DNA of 5,198 bases. It comes from an uncultured Garciella sp. (lineage in GTDB: Bacteria; Bacillota; Clostridia; Eubacteriales; Garciellaceae). Where the stretch lies: the NCBI GenBank assembly GCA_900555725.1, contig USMD01000116.1, positions 1-5,198 on the forward strand. The letters run 5' to 3'. The notes under the pieces were generated by a model. That model was not told where the DNA came from, made no database searches, and was given only the letters and a program-made list of their open reading frames with translations. Positions within the stretch are counted from its first letter, which is position 1, and each line of letters opens with the position of its first letter. Position numbers and translations under genes: made by a program. Shown piece after piece: positions 1 through 5,198 of this stretch.

Positions 1-45
1 GATTTCTGCCTGTCTCGTGGGCTCGGAGATGTGTATAAGAGACAG
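1..45. other. Illumina Nextera i7 adapter (non-genomic contamination)
   Basis: This is library-construction sequence, not genome. Bases 1-3 (GAT) match the end of the P7 primer, bases 4-11 (TTCTGCCT) match the primer form of the Nextera N703 index (read as AGGCAGAA), bases 12-26 (GTCTCGTGGGCTCGG) are the Nextera read-2 overhang, and bases 27-45 (AGATGTGTATAAGAGACAG) are the 19-base Tn5 mosaic end used in tagmentation. All four parts are contiguous and in the order of a finished library molecule. It should not be annotated as a natural Tn5 end. Genomic sequence starts at about base 46. Confidence 0.97.
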
Positions 46-64
46 GTATTAAAAAATTTAGAAA

Positions 65-71
65 GTGGTGA
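65..71 (+). promoter_or_regulatory. Ribosome binding site of the CAP-domain gene
   Basis: The stretch GTGGTGA lies 5 bases before the ATG at 77 and pairs in part with the 3' end of 16S rRNA (GGTGA core). It decides the start: an in-frame GTG at 65 would place this site inside the coding region and add four residues ahead of a well-formed signal peptide. Only about 31 genomic bases precede the ATG, so no promoter can be seen. Confidence 0.6.
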
Positions 72-76
72 CTTAC

Positions 77-769
77 ATGAAGAAAAAATTTATTACAACA
101 GTGCTTTTAGCAGTATTAGGATTTATGGTATTTGCACCTGCTGCCAATGCTTCTAATGTTTATTGCTCCAATTCTAAAGCAAATTCTTTTCGAGGAGTAG
201 AATCTAATGCAGGAAAAGATTATAAGGGATTTCCAAATAATATTTTTTATTTCTTTACAAAAAATCATGATGATGTAAATACTAAACCTGTTGAATCTCA
301 AAAACCAGAGCAGAAAGAAACCGTGACACAACCTAAAGAAGATCAACAACCTGCACAACCTAAAGAAAATAATAAACCTAACAATATCGTAAGCAGCGAT
401 GAACTTGAAATGTTAGAATATATCAATAAAGAAAGAACAAAAGCAGGAGTTTCCCCATTACAAATGGATACAGAAGTAGCAAGGGTTGCACAGATTAAAT
501 CCCAAGATATGGTAGATAATAATTATTTCTCCCATACTTCCCCTACTTATGGAAGTCCCTTTGATATGATGAAAGACTTTGATATAAGCTTTAAAGCAGC
601 AGGAGAAAATATTGCTATCAACTCTACAGTAATTGGTGCCCATAATGCATTTATGAATTCCCAGGGGCATAGGGAAAATATTTTAAATCCTAATTATACC
701 CACGTCGGAATTGGTATTGTAGATAATGGATCTGGAATCACCGTAACTCAAATGTTTATCGCAAAATAA
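77..769 (+). CDS. Secreted CAP (SCP/PR-1) domain protein
   Basis: A 230-residue exported protein of the YkwD-like bacterial CAP group. Residues 1-25 form a signal peptide (MKKK, then a hydrophobic core, ending ANA before SN), so it is probably cleaved and released or held in the wall. Residues 26-69 are not recognised and hold a lone Cys30. Residues 70-105 are a Pro/Gln/Lys/Glu-rich linker with a 9-residue tandem repeat. The CAP domain spans about 108-230 with the family hallmarks: YINKERTKAG near 115-124, YFSHTSP at 150-156, GENIA at 176-180, and NSQGHRENILNPNYTHVGIG at 194-213. His153, Glu177 and His198 lie in the conserved cavity motifs. A Phe at 192 (AFMNS) stands where many relatives have Trp. 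No enzyme activity is settled for bacterial CAP proteins; roles in the envelope or spore coat are known for some. The ATG at 77 is preferred to the GTG at 65 because of the ribosome binding site and signal peptide. It converges on the GIY-YIG gene and ends inside the shared terminator. Family assignment is firm; biological role is unknown. Confidence 0.93.
   Translation: MKKKFITTVLLAVLGFMVFAPAANASNVYCSNSKANSFRGVESNAGKDYKGFPNNIFYFFTKNHDDVNTKPVESQKPEQKETVTQPKEDQQPAQPKENNKPNNIVSSDELEMLEYINKERTKAGVSPLQMDTEVARVAQIKSQDMVDNNYFSHTSPTYGSPFDMMKDFDISFKAAGENIAINSTVIGAHNAFMNSQGHRENILNPNYTHVGIGIVDNGSGITVTQMFIAK
327..380 (+). repeat. Two-copy 27-base tandem repeat in the CAP protein linker
   Basis: Units 327-353 and 354-380 agree at 22 of 27 bases, the first 14 being identical (CACAACCTAAAGAA). 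In the protein this gives TQPKEDQQP followed by AQPKENNKP (residues 84-101). It keeps the reading frame and looks like a small in-frame duplication within a flexible wall-spanning linker. Confidence 0.8.
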
Positions 770-802
770 TAAAAGGCTGACTTCAGTCAGCCTTTTATTA
801 TT
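765..802. terminator. Bidirectional intrinsic terminator between convergent genes
   Basis: A perfect 17-base-pair stem (765-781 with 786-802) closes on the 4-base loop TTCA. Its core is GGCTGAC/GTCAGCC, flanked by AAAA on the left and TTTT on the right, so transcripts from either strand end in a hairpin plus a U-rich run. It serves the CAP gene from the left and the GIY-YIG gene from the right. The CAP gene's stop codon TAA (767-769) lies within the stem. Confidence 0.92.
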
Positions 803-885
803 TACATCATTTATTTATCCTTTAATTTATGTGGTCGTTTTGAAAAAAAGCTTAGGAAAAGTGTTATCTCCTCTCCTATCCCTCT

Positions 886-1146
886 TTATCTTTCTAATTT
901 TCTTTGAAATTCTTTTATCAATTTCTCCTTTTTTTGCCTACTAAGCTTTTTTATATAAGCTTCTCGGCTCTGGGCTTGTCCTTTATTTTCTTTCCATTCC
1001 CAGTAGATTAATTTCACTGGTAGCCGACAACGAGTGTATTTAGCACCCTTTCCCTTATTATGAGTATCTATCCTCTTCTGAAGATCTGTAGTCCATCCTG
1101 TATAATAGGTTCCATCATTACATCTTACTATATAGGTATAAGGCAT
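886..1146 (-). CDS. GIY-YIG domain protein, YhbQ/YazA (UPF0213) family
   Basis: An 86-residue single-domain GIY-YIG protein, the usual length for this stand-alone family. The 'GIY' strand is TYIV at residues 4-7 and the 'YIG' strand is YYTG at 14-17. Further family positions visible are Arg25 in LQKRIDTHN, the GKGAKYTR segment at 32-39, and Glu62 in SREAYIKKLSRQKK, which corresponds to the metal-binding glutamate of GIY-YIG nucleases. The fold and these residues suggest a DNA-cleaving or DNA-processing role; the physiological job of the small members is not well established. There is no signal peptide, so it should be cytoplasmic, and the C-terminus is Lys/Arg-rich. TAGGAG at 1155-1160 sits 8 bases before the ATG and fixes the start. 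A possible promoter (TTTACC at 1202-1207, 16 bases, TAAAAT at 1180-1185) overlaps the terminator of the upstream M16C gene; this is weak. Transcription would end at the 765-802 hairpin. Confidence 0.9.
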   Translation of the reverse strand: MPYTYIVRCNDGTYYTGWTTDLQKRIDTHNKGKGAKYTRCRLPVKLIYWEWKENKGQAQSREAYIKKLSRQKKEKLIKEFQRKLER

Positions 1147-1187
1147 ATATAAAACTCCTAGTAAAAATATAGTACCTTTATTTTAAC

Positions 1188-1218
1188 AAAAATAGAAATG
1201 GGGTAAACTCCCCATTCC
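1188..1218 (-). terminator. Intrinsic terminator of the M16C peptidase gene
   Basis: Read on the minus strand, GGAATGGGG and CCCCATTTC pair over 9 positions (one G-U) around the loop AGTTTA, followed directly by TATTTTTG. It starts 11 bases after the peptidase stop codon and separates that gene from the GIY-YIG gene. Confidence 0.85.
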
Positions 1219-1229
1219 TAGCGGTATCC

Positions 1230-4157
1230 CTATTCAAAAAGATTGATTAAGTTATGAAATACTTTCTTATTAGCCATAATCTTGTCTTCATTTCCCATAA
1301 CGCAAAGATAACCTTGATCTAATACATCCCCAATCAGATGAAAGGTATCCCGAATATCCTTTTTGGTAGTATTTAGCACTTCTGTTCTTTCCCTTTGAAC
1401 ATCCTCATATTTTATATGTCTAATATATCTTGAAGCAGCAAGCTCCCCTTTACCAGCACTTGTAAGAGGAGTATCTAATCCACTGATCGTTCCGATAATA
1501 TACTTTCTCATTTCCCTTTCATTCACATCAAAATTCTTTAAATATTCAGATGTACCATCATAGGCATTTAAAGTTTCTATTAAGTTTGGATCTCTATAGG
1601 AAAGAAAATAGATGTTTCCATCTCTTCCTGCATTGAAGAAAGCTCCATAAGCCCCTCCTTGAACCCGAATCTGATTCCATAGATAATCATAACTTAAAAT
1701 GGTTTTTAATACTTGTAAAGAGCCTTTATAAGAATAACCTAGTTTTTTAAAGTTATATCCCTTTCCCACATATTGTACTTCACTAGAGGTCATCAGCCCC
1801 TCATTTTTTATCTCAAAACCAAATTTATATTCTAAAGGATTATTTTTTTCCGTATTCAATTCTTCAATTAAAGTAGGTAGTTCTTGTACAAACTTATCAT
1901 AATCCTTTTCTTGAGCTGTTACACTAATGAGCAATTGATTTTTATTAAAGATTAACCGAGAGACCTTTATTAGATTTTCTTTTATTTGTGATTTCTTCCT
2001 ATCAAAATGCTCTTCTATATCTACTAAGAATTTATAATATTCTATTCCATTTAATACCTCAAGATAATGCCCTATTGGAGAAAAATAGGAATATAACCTA
2101 TGGGCAACTACCAAATGTCCTGAACTTTGCATCATTCTTTCCATCCTAGATTTACTTTCCCGAATAATTTCCTTAAGACGCTTTTCTTCAGAAAATTTTG
2201 TATGAAGTATGATTTCTTTTATTAAAGAATTTAATTTTGGCAATTTATCTACTAAAGCCCTAGATTTTACTATAAACTTTGGATAATATTGTTTGTCACT
2301 GCCATTTTCTCCAAAGGCTTCCGTCGTAAATTGTATTCCTCCTGTATTTGCATTAATCTCATTACTTAAATCCTCATAACTATACTTTTCAGTACTTAAT
2401 TTTCCTAATAACCGAGAAAGCAATGCGACATAGGGCAAAAGTTCTTGTGGTACTATATTTGTATCAAAATACAAATTTACATAAGCAATCCCATTGGTAA
2501 ATAGAGGATGAAATAGGATATCGGTTTCCTTTTCCTTCTTCTCTTCTAATGGTAACTTCTCTACATTGGGATTAATATCTTCGATATTTAGAAGGGGTAT
2601 GGTATTTAGATCTTCTGGAGAATCTGGGGTTATCTGTCGCTTTCTTAACTCCATAGTTTCTTGAATTAATTTTTCTATTTCTTTTCCAGAAAGGCTAGCT
2701 TTAAACTTTGTCAACTTTTCACAGGTAGCTTTTTCCCTTTCTTCTGCCAAACCTCTTTTTGGTTTCACTACCATCAAAGCACGATGATGATTGTTTAATA
2801 AGTATTTTTCAATCATCTGTTCAAAATAATTACTAGTAAGAGCTTTTTTTACCTTCTCTAAAGTCTTTTCATATTCTAAATGCATAACAGGATCACTATC
2901 ATAGAGCCAACTGTCCATCATTTGAATTCCATACATCAATCCCTTTGGATAAGAACCATAATCCGCTTCCCGTAAACTAAATTCATATCTATTAATAGCG
3001 GCCTCAACTAATTTTTTGTCTATCCCTTCCTTTACCAATCCTTCAAGGGTTTTAAATACTACACTTTCAAAATTCTCTTTCTTTTCTGGATTAGAATTTT
3101 TAACTACAATATTAAACATTGGTTGTAGTATACTGCTTTCAAAGGATCCTGTTACATCTTTCCCTAAATCTGCATCTATTAATGCCCTCTTTAATGGTGC
3201 TGAAGATGTTTGTAACAATAGATATGTTAAAATATCAAAAGCTAGATAGATTTCTGCATCTGTAGATTTCCCTACTACAAAACTCAACGCCAAGAATGTC
3301 TTATCAACTTCCCTTTCTCCCTTAGAAATAGGATAGTCAATAGTTACTTCTTTAGGTCTATCAAAGGACCTTTGTATAGGAATCTCGGAATCCACTTGAG
3401 TTTTTTGAAATTTACTTAAATATTCTTTATCTATAAATTCGAGATACTCTAAAATATTTCCATTTCCATAAATATAAAGATAACTGTTGGATGGGTGATA
3501 ATATTTTTTATGAAAGGCAACAAATTGTTCTTGGGTTAAGTCCGGTATATACTTTGGATCTCCTCCTGATTCCACCCTATAAGGGCTATCCGGGAATAAT
3601 GTCTCTTGCATTTTTCGAGCTAATACAGAATCAGGAGAAGAAAAAGCACCCTTCATCTCATTATATACGACACCTTTATATGTAATCTCTCTGGCAACAT
3701 CATCAATATCATAATGCCATCCCTCTTGTTTTAAGATATTAGAATTTTCATAAATGTTAGGATAAAATACCGCATCTAAATATACATCCATTAGATTTAA
3801 AAAGTCTTTATCATTTTGACTGGCAATGGGATACATAGTTTTATCAGGAAAAGTCATTGCATTTAAAAAAGTATTTAAAGATCCCTTTGCCAGCTCTACA
3901 AAAGGCTCTTTAATTGGGAATTTTCTAGAACCACATAAAACAGAATGTTCCAAAATATGGGGTACCCCTGTACTATCCTTTGGGGGTGTCCTAAAACTAA
4001 TAGAAAATACTTTATTATCATCTTCATTTTCAATATGATATAATTGTGCTCCACTTTTTTTATGGACAAATAATCTTCCTATACCATTTACTTCTTTTAC
4101 CTCTTTTTGGTTTATCAGTTTAAAACCATGATAAGTTTTTTCAACTTCTAATTGCAT
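1230..4157 (-). CDS. M16C metallopeptidase, PreP/falcilysin type (COG1026)
   Basis: A 975-residue zinc peptidase of the insulinase superfamily, full length for the M16C (presequence protease-like) group. The inverted zinc motif HILEH is at residues 67-71 (His67 and His71 bind zinc, Glu70 is catalytic); the third ligand is Glu167 in GVVYNEMKGA. Segments typical of the family follow it: CGSRKFPIKEPFVEL (75-89) and SLNTFLNAMTFPDKTMYP (93-110). The first catalytic half covers about 1-250, an M16 C-type domain about 205-400, the helical M16C-associated linker begins near 470 with charged helices at 470-510, and the second half holds the substrate-binding pair Arg831 and Tyr837 in RVQGGAYG. In this family two halves close around the substrate, degrading unfolded peptides of moderate length. 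There is no signal peptide, so it should act in the cytoplasm, probably in peptide turnover (inference). GGAAGG at 4168-4173 precedes the ATG by 10 bases, and the N-terminus (EVEKTYHGFKL) fits family starts. A terminator follows and another lies upstream, so it is probably transcribed alone. All key residues are present. Confidence 0.97.
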   Translation of the reverse strand: MQLEVEKTYHGFKLINQKEVKEVNGIGRLFVHKKSGAQLYHIENEDDNKVFSISFRTPPKDSTGVPHILEHSVLCGSRKFPIKEPFVELAKGSLNTFLNAMTFPDKTMYPIASQNDKDFLNLMDVYLDAVFYPNIYENSNILKQEGWHYDIDDVAREITYKGVVYNEMKGAFSSPDSVLARKMQETLFPDSPYRVESGGDPKYIPDLTQEQFVAFHKKYYHPSNSYLYIYGNGNILEYLEFIDKEYLSKFQKTQVDSEIPIQRSFDRPKEVTIDYPISKGEREVDKTFLALSFVVGKSTDAEIYLAFDILTYLLLQTSSAPLKRALIDADLGKDVTGSFESSILQPMFNIVVKNSNPEKKENFESVVFKTLEGLVKEGIDKKLVEAAINRYEFSLREADYGSYPKGLMYGIQMMDSWLYDSDPVMHLEYEKTLEKVKKALTSNYFEQMIEKYLLNNHHRALMVVKPKRGLAEEREKATCEKLTKFKASLSGKEIEKLIQETMELRKRQITPDSPEDLNTIPLLNIEDINPNVEKLPLEEKKEKETDILFHPLFTNGIAYVNLYFDTNIVPQELLPYVALLSRLLGKLSTEKYSYEDLSNEINANTGGIQFTTEAFGENGSDKQYYPKFIVKSRALVDKLPKLNSLIKEIILHTKFSEEKRLKEIIRESKSRMERMMQSSGHLVVAHRLYSYFSPIGHYLEVLNGIEYYKFLVDIEEHFDRKKSQIKENLIKVSRLIFNKNQLLISVTAQEKDYDKFVQELPTLIEELNTEKNNPLEYKFGFEIKNEGLMTSSEVQYVGKGYNFKKLGYSYKGSLQVLKTILSYDYLWNQIRVQGGAYGAFFNAGRDGNIYFLSYRDPNLIETLNAYDGTSEYLKNFDVNEREMRKYIIGTISGLDTPLTSAGKGELAASRYIRHIKYEDVQRERTEVLNTTKKDIRDTFHLIGDVLDQGYLCVMGNEDKIMANKKVFHNLINLFE

Positions 4158-4225
4158 CTTAATTATTCCTTCCTTTCTTTATTCATATTTGACAGCGATA
4201 GATAACCATAAACTTCATATTTATT

Positions 4226-4231
4226 ATTATA
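4226..4231 (-). promoter_or_regulatory. Possible -10 element for the M16C peptidase gene
   Basis: The minus strand reads TATAAT here, a perfect -10 hexamer, which would give a leader of roughly 60 bases before the ATG at 4157. No good -35 lies 16-18 bases upstream (AGGGTA or TAGGGT) and there is no extended -10, so in such AT-rich sequence this may be chance. The terminator at 4321-4352 implies that some promoter lies between it and the gene. Confidence 0.3.
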
Positions 4232-4320
4232 CTCCATTTGATATAAAATACCCTATCTTTTACCTTTTTAACCAATTTCATCTACTTTTCTTTTATTCTA
4301 ATATAGATCACAAAATTTAG

Positions 4321-4352
4321 CAAAAATAAGAGTTCATTCTGAAAGGAACTCC
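4321..4352 (-). terminator. Intrinsic terminator of the L,D-transpeptidase gene
   Basis: On the minus strand GAGTTC (4351-4346) pairs with GAACTC (4335-4330) around a 10-base loop, with one further G-U pair at the base, and is followed by TTATTTTTG. It begins 7 bases after the stop codon of the transpeptidase gene. The stem is short, but position and T-run fit a terminator. Confidence 0.75.
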
Positions 4353-4358
4353 AAAGAA

Positions 4359-5078
4359 TTAATCAAACAATTCAATTCCTAATTTTTCATATAGATCCGT
4401 TGTTATTTTATTAGTTATGGAAAGATGATTCTCTTTTTGCCATTGATTAAGAGCATATTCCATTTCTGTTCCATAGATTCCATCGATACTCCCTTGATAG
4501 AATCCTAATTCTTGCAATTTTCTCTGTACTGCCATTACATCCTGTCCCCTATCACCAGGTAATAAGGTTCGAAATCCATTTCCAAAGGAGCCATATGGGC
4601 CTCCTCGTATGACCACTCTAGTCCCATGGGGTACTAAGTCAAATAATTCCTTGACATCTTGATTTCGCATACGGATACAACCATGGGAAGCATTCCAACC
4701 AATACTGCCTGGCTTATTGGTACCGTGAATGCCATAACGACCCCATGGTACATTAAGTCCCATCCACCTTGCTCCAAATCCTCCTCCCCAAGACGATTTT
4801 TCTACAATGGTCCATTCTCCAATGGGAGAAGGGGTTTCTGATTTTCCAGTGGCTACAGTATATGTTTTAATTACCTTATTTCCCTTTAATAAATATAGTG
4901 TTTTTTCATTGATCTCTATCAAAATTCCTACTTCATCTTCCTTTAAATTTAGTATTTGACTTCTTTCCCAATCTTGATATTGGGATTGTTCTTTTGCTCC
5001 TACTGAAGAACTATGTATATTGTAGAAAACAATAATTAGTATCAATATAAGTATGAGAATAATAATCCGCTTTTTCAT
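4359..5078 (-). CDS. Membrane-anchored L,D-transpeptidase (YkuD) with C-terminal peptidoglycan-binding domain
   Basis: A 239-residue cell-wall enzyme. Residues 1-3 are MKK(R), followed by an Ile/Leu-rich membrane segment (about 4-19) that acts as an uncleaved anchor or signal peptide, placing the rest outside. The YkuD domain spans about 48-158, opening with VGILIEINEKTLYLLKGNKV, and carries the catalytic motif: His118 in GIHGT, then SHGCIRM at 131-137 with nucleophile Cys134 and following Arg136. Residues 172-235 form a peptidoglycan-binding type 1 domain (GDRGQDVMAVQRKLQELGFY, then IDGIYGTEMEYALNQWQ). L,D-transpeptidases make 3-3 cross-links or attach proteins to the tetrapeptide stem; which reaction this one performs cannot be told. 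An in-frame ATG at 5106-5108 would add ten residues, but it would place the strong ribosome binding site at 5083-5090 inside the coding region and a polar stretch before the membrane segment, so the ATG at 5078 is chosen. It has its own terminator and is probably transcribed alone. No promoter is clear in 5091-5198. Family assignment is firm. Confidence 0.95.
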   Translation of the reverse strand: MKKRIIILILILILIIVFYNIHSSSVGAKEQSQYQDWERSQILNLKEDEVGILIEINEKTLYLLKGNKVIKTYTVATGKSETPSPIGEWTIVEKSSWGGGFGARWMGLNVPWGRYGIHGTNKPGSIGWNASHGCIRMRNQDVKELFDLVPHGTRVVIRGGPYGSFGNGFRTLLPGDRGQDVMAVQRKLQELGFYQGSIDGIYGTEMEYALNQWQKENHLSITNKITTDLYEKLGIELFD

Positions 5079-5082
5079 ACTA

Positions 5083-5090
5083 CTCCCCCC
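5083..5090 (-). promoter_or_regulatory. Ribosome binding site of the L,D-transpeptidase gene
   Basis: The minus strand reads GGGGGGAG, ending 4 bases before the ATG at 5078. It supports the shorter start over the in-frame ATG at 5108. The run of six G is unusual in this AT-rich setting. A TTGCGA (5117-5122) and GATAAA (5094-5099) pair 17 bases apart lies just upstream, but it would start the transcript almost on this site, so it is not called as a promoter. Confidence 0.75.
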
Positions 5091-5198
5091 ACTTTTATCT
5101 CTATACACTATTTTATTCGCAATTTTTGATAAATAAGGAAATTACATAATTGATTTTCTCAAATAAAAAAAACAAATAACATTGCTATTTATATACTG

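Noticed and set aside
27..45. Tn5 mosaic end, as a sign of a natural transposon
   Set aside because: It is directly preceded by the Nextera overhang, an index and the P7 tail, which occur only in sequencing libraries.
116..670. Minus-strand open frames at 116-358 and 458-670
   Set aside because: They are antisense to the CAP gene and show no family resemblance.
803..885. Purine-rich minus-strand stretch (AGGAGAGGAG at about 869-878) resembling a ribosome binding site, as a sign of a small gene
   Set aside because: No start codon follows at a suitable spacing and no open frame of any length lies downstream before the terminator.
3016..4038. Plus-strand open frames of 64-77 codons (3016-3249, 3491-3685, 3826-4038)
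   Set aside because: They lie antisense to conserved, motif-bearing parts of the M16C peptidase and their translations show no recognisable domain.
4183..4218. A 12-codon leader frame (MKFMVIYRCQI) upstream of the M16C gene on the minus strand
   Set aside because: No ribosome binding site at a usable distance, no run of a regulatory amino acid, and no attenuator hairpin next to it.
4659..4841. Plus-strand 60-codon open frame
   Set aside because: It is antisense to the catalytic YkuD region, whose conserved motif explains the lack of stops.
886..5078. The three minus-strand genes as one functional operon or new system
   Set aside because: Terminators at 4321-4352 and 1188-1218 separate them, the intergenic gaps are 201 and 83 bases, and the families (wall cross-linker, cytoplasmic peptidase, GIY-YIG protein) have no known shared pathway.

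Overview
The window looks like a small piece of an AT-rich genome from the Bacillota, most likely class Clostridia. The grounds are low GC, AGGAGG-type ribosome binding sites, short hairpin-plus-T-run terminators, and a very Clostridia-like M16C metallopeptidase. Genus cannot be read from this sequence. Bases 1-45 are not genomic: they are an Illumina Nextera i7 adapter with an index and the Tn5 mosaic end. Genomic sequence therefore begins at about base 46, and the left edge is a contig end.

Layout: (1) 77-769, plus strand: a secreted CAP (SCP/PR-1) domain protein with signal peptide, unrecognised N-terminal segment, Pro/Gln/Lys-rich linker with a 9-residue tandem repeat, and C-terminal CAP domain. 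(2) 765-802: a long perfect hairpin that can terminate transcription from both sides, lying between convergent genes. (3) 886-1146, minus: a small GIY-YIG domain protein of the YhbQ/YazA (UPF0213) type. (4) 1188-1218: a terminator behind the next gene. (5) 1230-4157, minus: a full-length 975-residue M16C metallopeptidase of the PreP/falcilysin type. (6) 4321-4352: a terminator. (7) 4359-5078, minus: a membrane-anchored L,D-transpeptidase (YkuD) with a C-terminal peptidoglycan-binding domain. (8) 5079-5198: an AT-rich upstream region in which only the ribosome binding site is clear. The longest gene-free stretch is about 200 bases (4158-4358).

The three minus-strand genes run the same way, but a terminator follows each of the first two, so they look like separate transcription units rather than one operon. 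The outer two products act outside the membrane (CAP protein, cell-wall cross-linking enzyme), while the M16C protease and GIY-YIG protein have no export signals and should be cytoplasmic. Nothing links the four into a common pathway.

I found no convincing sign of an undescribed system. The gene content is ordinary for Clostridia; the most practically important observation is the sequencing-adapter contamination at the left end.
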